64,000 bases of DNA from Acidovorax kalamii. Its GTDB lineage: Bacteria; Pseudomonadota; Gammaproteobacteria; Burkholderiales; Burkholderiaceae_C. The DNA lies in contig NZ_NOIG01000001.1 of the NCBI RefSeq assembly GCF_002245625.1, positions 310,001 to 374,000 of the forward strand, read 5' to 3'. The translations under genes and the position numbers were made by a program. The notes beneath the pieces are model-generated. The model was given only the letters and a program-made list of their open reading frames with translations, made no database searches and was not told the DNA's origin. Below, one piece after another: positions 48,867-57,564 of this stretch (positions are counted from its first letter, which is position 1; every line of letters starts with the position of its first letter).

Positions 48867-50210
48867 ATGCACAAGACCACAATCCCCCGGGAGCCCCAGG
48901 GCTGGTGCCCTGCCGTGGCCACCCGGCTGCGCAGCGCGCTGGCGCTGGCTGCCGTGGGCACCGCCCTGGCCGCCCAGGCCCAGGCTCCTGCCCTGCCTGC
49001 GCCGGAGAGCGTGACACTGGACAAGCTGGGCTACATGACCACCTTCCCGCCCGAGGGTGCGCAGCGTGTGGACCTGAGCAATTCCTTCAAATACCCCCAG
49101 ATGCGCTGGGCGCTGCAGCATCTGCGCGAGCTGCAGCCCACGCACAACATCCGCCGGGGCAGCGCAGCGCCGTCCCCCTTGCCTGCAGACCCCAAACCCC
49201 TGGGCAGCGTGGTGTTTGACGACGACAAGGGCCAGCCCATCACCGTGGATCAGTGGCTCACCCGCACCTACACGGACGCGCTGGTGGTGATGCACAAGGG
49301 CCGCGTGGTGTACGAGCGCTACGACAACCAGATGAAGCCGCACACGCCGCACCTGCTGTTCTCGGTCACCAAGTCGTTCACCGGCCTCATGGCTGCGCAG
49401 CTGGCGCACGAGGGCAAGATCGACCCCAATGCGCTGGTCACAAAATATGTGCCCGAGCTGGCCGACTCGGCCTGGGGCGACATGAAGGTGCGCGAGGTGA
49501 TGGACATGACGGGGGCCGTGCGCTTCCGCGAGGTCTATACCGACCCCACCACCGAAATTTTTGGCTACAGCTGGTCCAGCGGCATGCTGCCGCGCCCGCC
49601 GGGCTACCAGGGGCCGACCAATGTGTATGACTTCCTCAAAACCCTGAAGAAGGAGGGCGAACACGGCGCAGGTTTTGTGTACCGCACCGTGCATTCCGAG
49701 GTGCTGGGCTGGATCGTTTCACGTGCCACGGGCAAACACTGGGCCGAGCTGATGAGCGACAACGTCTGGCAGAAGCTGGGCATGGAGGAGGACGCCCATG
49801 TGATGGTGGACAGCGTGGGCACGCCGCTGCAGGGCGCAGGGCTCAATGCCACGGCGCGCGACCTGGCGCGGTTTGGCGAAATGCTGCGCCTGGGCGGCAG
49901 CTACAACGGCCAGAAGATTTTTGACAAGGCCGTGATCGACGACACCGCCAAGGGCGGCGACCGCGAGAAGTTCAAAATGGGCGGCATGGCCTTTCGCCCC
50001 GGCTACAGCTACCGCAACCAGTGGTGGGTGCTGCACAACGCCGACGGCGCCTGGGAGGCCGCAGGCATCCACGGCCAGTTCATCCATGTGAACCCCGCCG
50101 CCGAGATGGTTGTGATCAAGCTCTCGTCGCACCCGGTAGCGGGCGCGGGCTTCACCCACCCGCTCACGTTCAAGGCCTGGGCGGCACTGGCGCAGGCAGT
50201 GCGGCGCTGA
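48867..50210 (+). CDS. Serine hydrolase, class C beta-lactamase fold
   Basis: This is an exported serine hydrolase of the beta-lactamase/6-aminohexanoate-dimer hydrolase fold. A signal peptide is visible (RSALALAAVGTALAAQAQA near residue 22). The catalytic Ser-x-x-Lys is SVTK in LLFSVTKSFTGLMAA near residue 166. The Tyr of the second motif is probably in the FVYRTVHSEVLGW segment near residue 270, where the family has Tyr-x-x. A late Gly/His segment, GIHGQFIHV near residue 395, occupies the KTG position. The length is 447 residues. It may act on esters, small amides or peptidoglycan-derived peptides; resistance to beta-lactams should not be assumed. Confidence 0.86.
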   Translation: MHKTTIPREPQGWCPAVATRLRSALALAAVGTALAAQAQAPALPAPESVTLDKLGYMTTFPPEGAQRVDLSNSFKYPQMRWALQHLRELQPTHNIRRGSAAPSPLPADPKPLGSVVFDDDKGQPITVDQWLTRTYTDALVVMHKGRVVYERYDNQMKPHTPHLLFSVTKSFTGLMAAQLAHEGKIDPNALVTKYVPELADSAWGDMKVREVMDMTGAVRFREVYTDPTTEIFGYSWSSGMLPRPPGYQGPTNVYDFLKTLKKEGEHGAGFVYRTVHSEVLGWIVSRATGKHWAELMSDNVWQKLGMEEDAHVMVDSVGTPLQGAGLNATARDLARFGEMLRLGGSYNGQKIFDKAVIDDTAKGGDREKFKMGGMAFRPGYSYRNQWWVLHNADGAWEAAGIHGQFIHVNPAAEMVVIKLSSHPVAGAGFTHPLTFKAWAALAQAVRR

Positions 50211-50255
50211 GGTTTCTGCGTTGAGGTTGCAGCACCTGGGCTTTGGACTAGGTGC

Positions 50256-51089
50256 TTACTTCAGCTTGAACAGCGCCACCATGGCTTCGCGGTACAGGCC
50301 CTGGCCCACGGCGTTGGTGTTGTGGTGCGAGCCGCCTTCCACCAGCACAAACCGCTTGGGCTCTGCCGCCGCCTCGTACAGCTTGCGGCCCAGGCTGGGC
50401 CGGATCAGGCTGTCCTCGCTGCCATGCACCACCAGCAGGGGCGAGCCGATCTCTGCCACCTTGCGCACCGATTCAAACCGCTGCGTGATCAGCCCCGACA
50501 CCGGCAGCCAGCCCCACTTGAAGGTGCTGACCACCTCGGGGATGCTGGTGAAGGTGCCTTCGACGATGGTGCCCTGCTCGTCCTGCACCTGGCGCGCCAG
50601 GTCGATGGCAATCGCACCGCCGAGCGAGTGGCCAAAGATGTAGCGGGGCTTGTTCGGTTGCTGCTGTGCCAGCCAGTCCCAGGCGGCGCGGGCGTCCTCG
50701 GCGGCGGTGGCCTCGGACGGCAGGCCTGCGCTGCTGCGGCCAAAGCCCCGGTAGTCGATGGCCAGCACCGAGAACCCCAGCTCCTGCATGCGCCGGATGC
50801 GGTTGGACGAGCCCGCCACGTTCCAGCGTGCGCCGTGCAGGTACAGCAGCACGGGCGCATCCTTGCGCTCATGGGGCAGCCACAGTCCGTGCAGGCGCTC
50901 GGCCTTGCCGCTGGTGTCGGACTGGAAGTCGATCCACACATCCTCCATGCCCTCGGTGGACGGGGCGCCACCCCAGCTGCGGTCGCTGGGCTGGAAGATC
51001 CACTCGCGCTGTTTGGCGTCGAGGGTGGCGCAGCCCGCCAGGACGGCAATGGCCAGCGCCAGGGAAATCAGGGCAGGGGTGCGTTTCAT
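50256..51089 (-). CDS. Alpha/beta hydrolase lipoprotein
   Basis: This is a predicted lipoprotein esterase of the alpha/beta hydrolase fold. The signal peptide ends in the lipobox LAGC near residue 19. The nucleophile is Ser in FGHSLGGAIAID near residue 150. The acid is probably Asp in VVHGSEDSLIRP near residue 225, and the His lies in EGGSHHNTNA near residue 255. The oxyanion loop is YLHGARWNVAGSSNRI. The length is 277 residues. The ATG at 51089 was chosen because the signal peptide starts there. The substrate is unknown. Confidence 0.87.
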   Translation of the reverse strand: MKRTPALISLALAIAVLAGCATLDAKQREWIFQPSDRSWGGAPSTEGMEDVWIDFQSDTSGKAERLHGLWLPHERKDAPVLLYLHGARWNVAGSSNRIRRMQELGFSVLAIDYRGFGRSSAGLPSEATAAEDARAAWDWLAQQQPNKPRYIFGHSLGGAIAIDLARQVQDEQGTIVEGTFTSIPEVVSTFKWGWLPVSGLITQRFESVRKVAEIGSPLLVVHGSEDSLIRPSLGRKLYEAAAEPKRFVLVEGGSHHNTNAVGQGLYREAMVALFKLK

Positions 51090-51229
51090 GAAGAGGACAG
51101 AGCGGAGCGATGCCGGAAAGTTCTGTCCTTTCTGCATGCACGCTCTGTGCCCATTGTGCTGATAACGTTGCCCAATGGGGGGCAACCCCCTGCCTTTTCC
51201 CCTCTTTTGCGGGGGATTTTGGGTGCGGT

Positions 51230-52573
51230 CTAGACCACGCCCTGCGCCAGCATCGCGTCGGCCACCTTCACAAAGCCTGCAATATTGGCGCCATCCACAT
51301 AGCTCACGCGGCCGTCGGCGTGTTTGCCATAGCGCAGGCAGGCGGCGTGGATGCCCTGCATGATCTGCAGCAGGCGTGCATCGACCTCTTCGCGCGGCCA
51401 GGCCAGGCGGGCGGCGTTCTGGCTCATCTCCAGGCCCGAGGTGGCTACGCCCCCCGCGTTGCTGGCCTTGCCGGGGGCATACAGCACGCCAGCGGCTTCA
51501 AACGCCTTGGCGGCCTCGATGGTCGAGGGCATGTTGGCCCCCTCGGCCACGCAGACCACGCCGTTCCTGATCAGGGTGGCAGCGTCGCGCGCGTCCAGCT
51601 CGTTCTGGGTGGCGCAGGGCAGGGCCACATCCACCGGCACATGCCAGGGGCGCACACCGGCCTCGAACCGCACGCCGGTGCGCTCGGCGTAGTCGCTCAC
51701 GCGGCCGTAGTGGTGGTTCTTCACATCCATCAGAATGGCGAGCTTCTCGGGCGTGAAGCCGTCCTCGTCCACGATGGTGCCGCTCGAATCCGACACGGTG
51801 ACCACCTTGGCGCCCAGCTGCAGGGCCTTTTCCACCGCGTACTGCGCCACGTTGCCCGAGCCCGACACTGACACGCGCAGGCCGTCGAGCGAGCGGCCGT
51901 TGGCGCGCAGCATTTCTTGCGCAAAGTAGACCGTGCCGTAGCCCGTGGCCTCGGGGCGGATCAGCGAGCCGCCGAACGACAGGCCCTTGCCGGTGAACAC
52001 GCAGTCCGCCCGGTTGCTGAGTTTTTTCATCATGCCCGCCATGTAGCCCACCTCGCGGCCACCCACGCCGATGTCGCCTGCCGGCACGTCGGTGTCGGCG
52101 CCCACGTGGCGGAACAGCTCAGACACAAACGCCTGGCAAAAGCGCATGACTTCACCGGGGCTGCGGCCCTTGGGGTCGAAGTCGCTGCCGCCTTTGCCGC
52201 CGCCCATGGGCAGTGTGGTCAGCGCGTTCTTGAAGGTCTGCTCGAACGCCAGAAACTTCAGCACCGACAGGTTCACCGAGGGGTGGAAGCGGATACCGCC
52301 CTTGAACGGGCCAATCGCCATGCTGTGCTGGATGCGGTAGCCCCGGTTGACCTGCACCGTGCCGTGGTCGTCCACCCATGACACGCGGAACATCACGATG
52401 CGCTCGGGCTCCACCAGCCGCTCCAGCAGCCCGTGCTCGGCATAGCGGGGGTGTTCGGCAATGAACGGCCACAGGCTCTCCATGACCTCGGTGACGGCCT
52501 GCAGGAATTCGGGCTGACCCGGATTGCGAAGTGCCACATGGGAAAGGAAGCTGCCTGCGGACTCGTATTTCAT
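51230..52573 (-). CDS. gdhA: NADP-type glutamate dehydrogenase
   Basis: This enzyme makes glutamate from 2-oxoglutarate and ammonia, probably with NADPH as in other hexameric 50-kDa GdhA proteins. It has 447 residues. The substrate region reads GYRIQHSMAIGPFKGGIRFHP near residue 80 (seen as IGPFKGGIRFHPSVN), and the catalytic Lys is in LPMGGGKGGSDFDPKG near residue 115. The nucleotide-binding fold starts near residue 230 with SVSGSGNVAQYAVEKA. I start at the ATG at 52573 where homology begins. The upstream region holds a plausible promoter with an inverted repeat. Confidence 0.96.
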   Translation of the reverse strand: MKYESAGSFLSHVALRNPGQPEFLQAVTEVMESLWPFIAEHPRYAEHGLLERLVEPERIVMFRVSWVDDHGTVQVNRGYRIQHSMAIGPFKGGIRFHPSVNLSVLKFLAFEQTFKNALTTLPMGGGKGGSDFDPKGRSPGEVMRFCQAFVSELFRHVGADTDVPAGDIGVGGREVGYMAGMMKKLSNRADCVFTGKGLSFGGSLIRPEATGYGTVYFAQEMLRANGRSLDGLRVSVSGSGNVAQYAVEKALQLGAKVVTVSDSSGTIVDEDGFTPEKLAILMDVKNHHYGRVSDYAERTGVRFEAGVRPWHVPVDVALPCATQNELDARDAATLIRNGVVCVAEGANMPSTIEAAKAFEAAGVLYAPGKASNAGGVATSGLEMSQNAARLAWPREEVDARLLQIMQGIHAACLRYGKHADGRVSYVDGANIAGFVKVADAMLAQGVV

Positions 52574-52640
52574 TGGCTCACGACTTTCTGTATCTAAAAA
52601 GCAGGCAATGGCGCGCTGCAACATCGAATTATGTTCAAAA

Positions 52641-52671
52641 GTTATACGTTCATGCAGATGTCTCTGCACAA
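52641..52671 (-). promoter_or_regulatory. Candidate gdhA promoter with operator-like palindrome
   Basis: On the minus strand TTGTGC (52671-52666) and TATAAC (52646-52641) make a -35/-10 pair with a rather long spacer of 19 bp. Inside the spacer is a perfect inverted repeat, TGCAGA (52653-52658) TGTC TCTGCA (52663-52668), in a position where a bound protein would block RNA polymerase. Confidence 0.35.
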
Positions 52672-52819
52672 TGGTGGGGAATGTGGTGGATGGCTTGCCA
52701 CATATTGGTGCATCTGGTGGCGGTGCATAAACCGTCACCGGTTGGCAAGAAGGGCGTCACGGCCTTGTCACAAGGCGGGCCCACAGTTCGGCGGTTCTAA
52801 ACACAACGAGGAGAAGAGC

Positions 52820-53983
52820 ATGCACATTTCTGGTGCGAAGTGGGGAGTTCTGGCCGTGGCGGCCATGCTGGCCGCCTGCGGCGGCAGCGACGACAGCCCC
52901 TACCCCACATTGAAGGGCGACAAGCCCCTGGTGATTGGCCACCGTGGTGCCAGCGGCTACCTGCCCGAGCACACGCTGGAGAGCTACAAGCGTGCGGTGG
53001 AGTTGGGTGCCGACTTCATCGAGCCCGACCTCGTGGCCACCAAGGACGGCGTGCTGATCGCCCGCCACGAGCCCAACATCACCGGCACCACCGATGTGTC
53101 CACCCGCGCTGAGTTTGCCAACCGCAAGACCAAGAAGATGGTGGACGGCGTTGAAGAAGAAGGCTGGTTCGCCTCGGACTTCACCCTGGCCGAAATCAAG
53201 ACCCTGCGCGCTATCCAGCCCATGGCCGAACGCGACCAGTCGCACAACGGCAAGTACCAGATCCCCACGCTGCAGGAAGTGCTGGACCTGGCCAAGAGCG
53301 AAGGCACCAAGGCCGGCCGCACCGTGGGCGTGTACCCCGAAACCAAGCACCCCACCTACCACGTCAACCTGGGCCTGAAGCTGGAAGACCGCCTGCTGGA
53401 CGTGCTGGCCCAGTACGGCTACACCAGCAAGACCTCGCCCGTGATCGTGCAGTCGTTCGAGGTGTCCAACCTCAAGTACCTGCGCACCAAGACACAGATC
53501 CGCCTGGTGCAACTGGTGGACGCCAACGACGTGAACGCCGACGGCAGCATGGACCTCACGGCCCCCTACGACAAACCCTATGACTTTGCCGTGGCCGGTG
53601 ACAAACGCACCTTTGCCAGCCTGCTCACCCCCGCAGGCCTCAAGGAAGTCAAGACCTACGCTGACGGCATCGGACCCTGGAAGCCGTACCTGATCCCCTC
53701 CAAGCAGGTGGACGCCAACAAGGACGGCAAGCCCGACGACCTGAACGGCGACGGCAAGATTGACGACCGCGACCGCGTGATGATGCCCCCCACCGACGTG
53801 GTGAAAAACGCCCACGCCGAAGGCCTCATGGTGCACCCCTACACCTTCCGCAACGAAGCGCGCCGCCTGGCATCGGACTTCAAGGGCGACCCCAAGGCCG
53901 AGTACAAGCTGTTCTACAACCTGGGTGTGGATGGGGTGTTCAGCGACTTCCCGGATACGGCCAAGGCGGCTCGGGACAATTGA
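52820..53983 (+). CDS. glpQ: Glycerophosphodiester phosphodiesterase lipoprotein
   Basis: The enzyme cleaves glycerophosphodiesters to glycerol 3-phosphate and an alcohol. A signal peptide ends in the lipobox LAAC near residue 19, so it is probably anchored in the cell envelope. The catalytic core shows [17 protein letters not shown] near residue 40, with the His-Arg pair and Glu, then [19 protein letters not shown] with the metal-binding Glu and Asp and the second His. The product-side VFSDFPDTA is at the end. Near residues 295-315 there are two EF-hand-like loops ([10 protein letters not shown] and [10 protein letters not shown]). The length is 387 residues. A GAGGAG site precedes the ATG. 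Confidence 0.92.
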   Translation: MHISGAKWGVLAVAAMLAACGGSDDSPYPTLKGDKPLVIGHRGASGYLPEHTLESYKRAVELGADFIEPDLVATKDGVLIARHEPNITGTTDVSTRAEFANRKTKKMVDGVEEEGWFASDFTLAEIKTLRAIQPMAERDQSHNGKYQIPTLQEVLDLAKSEGTKAGRTVGVYPETKHPTYHVNLGLKLEDRLLDVLAQYGYTSKTSPVIVQSFEVSNLKYLRTKTQIRLVQLVDANDVNADGSMDLTAPYDKPYDFAVAGDKRTFASLLTPAGLKEVKTYADGIGPWKPYLIPSKQVDANKDGKPDDLNGDGKIDDRDRVMMPPTDVVKNAHAEGLMVHPYTFRNEARRLASDFKGDPKAEYKLFYNLGVDGVFSDFPDTAKAARDN

Positions 53984-53984
53984 A

Positions 53985-54024
53985 GTCCCCCTGAGGCGCT
54001 GCGCGCCATCCCCCTGAGGGGGAC
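53985..54024 (+). repeat. GC-rich stem-loop after glpQ
   Basis: GTCCCCC (53985-53991) pairs with GGGGGAC (54018-54024), and inside it GGCGC (53995-53999) pairs with GCGCC (54003-54007). It starts two bases after the glpQ stop and has no T tract. It may protect the mRNA 3' end. Similar CCCCCTGAG-containing hairpins are common between Comamonadaceae genes, to my recollection. Confidence 0.45.
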
Positions 54025-54118
54025 GCACCCGGTGGCCCGGCAAAGCCGGCTCCACGGGTGCACTGGCCTGAGGGCGCGCCGGTTGCGGCAGCCCTTGGGC
54101 TTGATTGGAAGGTAGTTC

Positions 54119-54142
54119 ATCGGCCCGCGAGGCCGATTTTTT
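54119..54142 (+). terminator. Intrinsic terminator downstream of glpQ
   Basis: ATCGGCC (54119-54125) and GGCCGAT (54131-54137) form a 7-bp stem with a 5-base loop. Counting the last base of the stem, six T residues follow in a row. It lies between the convergent glpQ and mutL genes and suits the glpQ transcript. Confidence 0.75.
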
Positions 54143-54158
54143 GTGGCTACGGTTGGCC

Positions 54159-56213
54159 TTAACGACCCCGTAGGAACAGCGCGTCCAGCTCCCTCATGCT
54201 GAGCTGCCGCCATGTCGGCCTTCCGTGGTTGCACTGGTCGCTGCGGTCCGTCGTTTCCATCTGCCGCAACAGCGCGTTCATCTCGTCGATGGTCAGCTTG
54301 CGGTTGGCGCGCACGGCGCCGTGGCAGGCCATGGTGCCCAGGATTTCATTGCGGGCGCGTTGCACCACGGTGGTGGCGTCATGCTGGGCCAGTTCGGCCA
54401 GCACGCTGCGGGCCAGTTCCACCGGGTCGCCCTGGGCCAGGGTGGTGGGCACGGCGCGCACGGCCAGGGTTTTGGGGGAGAAGGGGACGACCTCCAGGCC
54501 CAGCGTGGCCAGCACCTCGGTGGAGTCTTCGGCGGTGGCCACCTCCTGCGGGGTGGCGGCGAAGGTGGCGGGTATCAGCAGGGGCTGGCTGGCAATGCGG
54601 GCGCCGCTGTCCACCTGGGCCTTGAGGCGTTCGTACACGATGCGTTCGTGCGCGGCGTGCATGTCCACGATGACCATGCCCTGGGCGTTTTCGGCCAGGA
54701 TGTAGACGCCGTGCAGCTGTGCGACGGCACGGCCCAGGGGCCAGTGGGCAGTGGTGCTGTCGCGGCCGGCGGGCCAGGCGGCGGTGTCGGCCGTGGGGAG
54801 GGTTTCAGCGGCTTCGGGGGCGGTCTGCGGGCCGTCGGGCGCTGCCTGGGGCTCAGTAGGTTGGGAGGGCTGGGCGGAGGGCGCCCACAGGCCACCGATG
54901 CTGGCGGGCGATGCTGCGGGGGCTCCGTGGTCGGGACTGCTGCCGTTGCTGCTGCTGGTACTGCTACTGGGCGCCCACAGCGCCTGCAGGTCTTGCACGC
55001 GGTGGCCAAGTTCTTCAAATTTGATAGCTGCCTGGGCTTGCCAGGCAGGCGGTAGGGCCTGTTTTTTATCAAAATTTTCAACCGTGGGCGCAGGGGCTGC
55101 TGCACTGGCTGCCGCCAGCGCGGCGGCACGGGGTGCGGCCAGCGCGTTTTCTACCGCGTGGCGCACGGCCTGGTGCACCTCGCGGCTGTCTCTGAAGCGC
55201 ACCTCGATCTTGGTGGGGTGCACGTTCACGTCCACGCGCGCCGGGTCGATCTCGACATACAGCGCATAGATGGGCTGTTTGTGGCCGTGCAGCACGTCTT
55301 CATACGCGCTGCGCGCGGCGTGGGTGAGCACCTTGTCGCGCACGAAGCGGCCATTGACGTAGCAATACTGGTGGTCGGGGCGCGAGCGGGCGGCGTCGGG
55401 CAGGCCTGCGCGGCCGGTGACGGTGACGGGGCCCACGCGGTGCTGCACGGCGACCGATTGGGTGACGAAGTCTTCGCCCAGCACGTCCGACAGGCGGCGG
55501 GCAAGCGCGTCATGGGCGTCCTGCGGATCACCTTGGCCCGGCACAAAGGTGGCGCGCCATTGCTCCACCAGCTTGCCTTCGTGCCAGATGGCAAAACCTA
55601 CGTCGGGCCGCGCCAGCGCGTGGCGGCGCACCGATTCAATGCAGTGCGCCAGCTCGGTGGCGTCGGTCTTCAGGAACTTGCGGCGCGCGGGGGTGGAGAA
55701 GAACAGCTCCTTCACCTCCACCGTGGTGCCGGTGCTGCGCGCGGCGGGGCGCAGTTCGCCACTGCGGGCGTCCAGCAAGAAGGCGCTGGCCTGGTGTGCG
55801 GGGCGCGAGAGCAGCGACATCTCGGACACCGAGGCAATGGCCGCCAGCGCCTCGCCCCGAAAGCCCATGGTGGCCACGGTTTCCAGGTCGTCCAGGTTGG
55901 TGATCTTGCTGGTGGCGTGGCGGCGCAGGGCCACGGGCAGCTCTTCGTGTGGGATGCCGCCGCCGTCGTCTTCCACGGTGATCAGGCGCACGCCCCCGGC
56001 CGACAGGCGCAGGGTGATTTGTGTGGCGCCCGCGTCCAGCGCGTTGTCTACCAGCTCGCGCACCACGGAGGCGGGGCGTTCCACCACCTCACCGGCGGCA
56101 ATCTGGCTGATCAGCTCGTCGGGCAGGTCGCGGATGGGGCGGCGGTGGGGGGCGGGGGCCGGTGCGGGCTGTGCCGCTGCGAGGGGGGATGGTGCGTCGT
56201 TCACCCGGGGCAT
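54159..56213 (-). CDS. mutL: DNA mismatch repair protein MutL (endonuclease type)
   Basis: MutL links mismatch recognition by MutS to strand removal. The N-terminal GHKL ATPase shows IAAGEVVERPASVVRELVDN near residue 38, DDGGGIPHEEL and TMGFRGEALAAIASV. A long Ala/Pro/Ser-rich linker covers about residues 365-490; residues 378-399 are encoded by a palindromic repeat copy. The C-terminal domain has DMHAAHERIVYE near residue 514, a version of the endonuclease motif DQHAx2Ex4E, together with ACHGAVRANRK and CNHGRPTW. This suggests a nicking MutL, as expected where MutH is absent. Start codons at 56213 and 56234 are both possible. The length from 56213 is 684 residues. Confidence 0.95.
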   Translation of the reverse strand: MPRVNDAPSPLAAAQPAPAPAPHRRPIRDLPDELISQIAAGEVVERPASVVRELVDNALDAGATQITLRLSAGGVRLITVEDDGGGIPHEELPVALRRHATSKITNLDDLETVATMGFRGEALAAIASVSEMSLLSRPAHQASAFLLDARSGELRPAARSTGTTVEVKELFFSTPARRKFLKTDATELAHCIESVRRHALARPDVGFAIWHEGKLVEQWRATFVPGQGDPQDAHDALARRLSDVLGEDFVTQSVAVQHRVGPVTVTGRAGLPDAARSRPDHQYCYVNGRFVRDKVLTHAARSAYEDVLHGHKQPIYALYVEIDPARVDVNVHPTKIEVRFRDSREVHQAVRHAVENALAAPRAAALAAASAAAPAPTVENFDKKQALPPAWQAQAAIKFEELGHRVQDLQALWAPSSSTSSSNGSSPDHGAPAASPASIGGLWAPSAQPSQPTEPQAAPDGPQTAPEAAETLPTADTAAWPAGRDSTTAHWPLGRAVAQLHGVYILAENAQGMVIVDMHAAHERIVYERLKAQVDSGARIASQPLLIPATFAATPQEVATAEDSTEVLATLGLEVVPFSPKTLAVRAVPTTLAQGDPVELARSVLAELAQHDATTVVQRARNEILGTMACHGAVRANRKLTIDEMNALLRQMETTDRSDQCNHGRPTWRQLSMRELDALFLRGR
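55017..55078 (+). repeat. Palindromic repeat, copy 5 (inside mutL linker)
   Basis: The plus strand reads AAATTTGATAGCTGCCTGG, then GCTTGCCAGGCAGGCGGTAG, then GGCCTGTTTTTTATCAAAAT. Core arms GCCTGG and CCAGGC are complementary. It is read in frame on the minus strand as ENFDKKQALPPAWQAQAAIK in the MutL linker. Confidence 0.7.
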
Positions 56214-56314
56214 TTTAGGGCGGGGTGCGTGCATGGGTATCGGTGCGTGTGCCGCAGGCCGATAGGGATAATGCCGCAACTTTTTTAACGTCCGGTGCCC
56301 CCACCGGCCTGCCC

Positions 56315-56962
56315 ATGGAACTGGTCACCTTCCTCATCGACTTCATCCTGCATGTCGATAAGTACCTTGAGATGTTTGTGCAGAACTACGGCGCGTGGGT
56401 GTATGCGCTGTTGTTCCTGATCGTGTTTGTGGAGACGGGCGTGGTGGTGATGCCGTTCCTGCCCGGCGACTCGCTGCTGTTCATCGTGGGGGCACTGTGT
56501 GGCGCTGGCATGATGAGTTTTCCGCTGGCCTGCGCGATCCTGGTGGTGGCGGCCATCCTGGGTGACCAGTGCAACTATTCGATTGGCCGCTTTTTTGGCC
56601 CCAAGGTCTTCCAGTGGGAGGACTCGCGCTGGTTCAACCGCCGTGCGTTCGACCAGGCACACAACTTCTACGAAAAATACGGCGGCATCACCATCGTGCT
56701 GGCGCGTTTCATGCCATTCATCCGCACCTTTGCGCCCTTTGTGGCGGGGGTGGCCGAAATGAGCCGCGCCAAATTCAGCGCCTACAACGTGGGCGGCGCG
56801 CTGGTGTGGGTGCTGGGCATTTGCACGGCCGGGTACTTCTTCGGCAACCTGCCCTTTGTACGGGAGCACCTGGACAAGATCATCTGGGCGCTGATTTTTG
56901 TGCCGGGCCTGATCGCCATCTTTGGCGCCTGGCGGGCGGGGCGCCAGGCCAAGATCGCCTGA
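56315..56962 (+). CDS. DedA family membrane protein
   Basis: DedA proteins are inner-membrane proteins linked to lipid carrier recycling and membrane potential. The 215 residues begin at the ATG at 56315. Family landmarks are FVETGVVVMPFLPGDSLLF near residue 50, GDQCNYSIGRFFGPK near residue 84 and the conserved GGITIVLARFMPFIRTFAPF near residue 122, with the functionally important Arg residues, followed by VAGVAEM. The last helix and the short basic tail (RAGRQAKIA) are typical. It is transcribed divergently from mutL. Confidence 0.92.
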   Translation: MELVTFLIDFILHVDKYLEMFVQNYGAWVYALLFLIVFVETGVVVMPFLPGDSLLFIVGALCGAGMMSFPLACAILVVAAILGDQCNYSIGRFFGPKVFQWEDSRWFNRRAFDQAHNFYEKYGGITIVLARFMPFIRTFAPFVAGVAEMSRAKFSAYNVGGALVWVLGICTAGYFFGNLPFVREHLDKIIWALIFVPGLIAIFGAWRAGRQAKIA

Positions 56963-56967
56963 CAGGC

Positions 56968-57030
56968 TATTTGGTTGCTATCAAAAATAGAGCTGCTTGC
57001 GCATGATGGATGCGCGCAAGCAGCTTCTTT
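56968..57030 (+). repeat. Palindromic repeat, copy 6 (intergenic, also terminator-like)
   Basis: AGCTGCTTGCGC (56991-57002) and GCGCAAGCAGCT (57014-57025) form a perfect 12-bp stem, followed by TCTTTTA. The flank GGTTGCTATCAAAAATAG precedes it. It starts six bases after the dedA stop and can act as its terminator, showing the best-preserved palindrome of the family here. Confidence 0.75.
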
Positions 57031-57063
57031 TACTTGCATTTTGGGGCTTATCCCCACTCCGCA

Positions 57064-57303
57064 TCAACGGCGGCGGTAGCGGCGCTGGTCCCGGTCTTCG
57101 CCGATCTCGTGGCCAATGAGCGCACCGGCCGCTGCGCCGCCGATGGTGCCCACCGGGCCTCCAAAAATCGCGTGCCCGGCCACGCCGCCGACCACGGCGC
57201 CCACGCCGGTGCCCACCTGGGCGCGTGATGGGTTGGACGCACAGCCTCCCAGCGCGAGGGCGGCGGTGCAGGTGCTTGCAAGAAGGATGTGGCGGAGTTT
57301 CAT
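57064..57303 (-). CDS. Glycine-zipper lipoprotein (small outer-membrane type)
   Basis: The 79-residue protein has a signal peptide ending in the lipobox LGGC near residue 21, then a glycine-zipper segment: VGTGVGAVVGGVAGHAIFGG and PVGTIGGAAAGALIGHEIG. The tail is Arg-rich (DQRRYRRR). It resembles small 17-kDa-antigen/osmotically inducible-type lipoproteins of unknown exact role in the cell envelope. The ATG at 57303 directly follows a weak AAGGACC-like site. Confidence 0.82.
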   Translation of the reverse strand: MKLRHILLASTCTAALALGGCASNPSRAQVGTGVGAVVGGVAGHAIFGGPVGTIGGAAAGALIGHEIGEDRDQRRYRRR

Positions 57304-57564
57304 GGCATAGGTCCTTGAAGAAGGGGCAAGCCGTGCAGCCTGCCATCGCTGGCCCGTGATGCAGGGCCTGTGCCTCGACTATGGGCGCGGGGGGCCGGGT
57401 GCGGGTGTAGGCCGCCTGGGGTGCCGGCTGTAGGACAGATGGCCTTTTCTTGCGGTGCTGCGGGGGCTTCCCTAAGGGTTTACGTGGCACTGGCGGCTGT
57501 TGCCAACCGCGTGGCGCAGGCAGATCATTTCCTGTGCATACACATTCTTACAAGGAGGCACCCC

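Noticed and set aside
48867..50210. Beta-lactam resistance gene
   Set aside because: The SVTK motif only shows the serine hydrolase fold. The protein resembles esterase or 6-aminohexanoate-dimer hydrolase relatives more than true AmpC enzymes.
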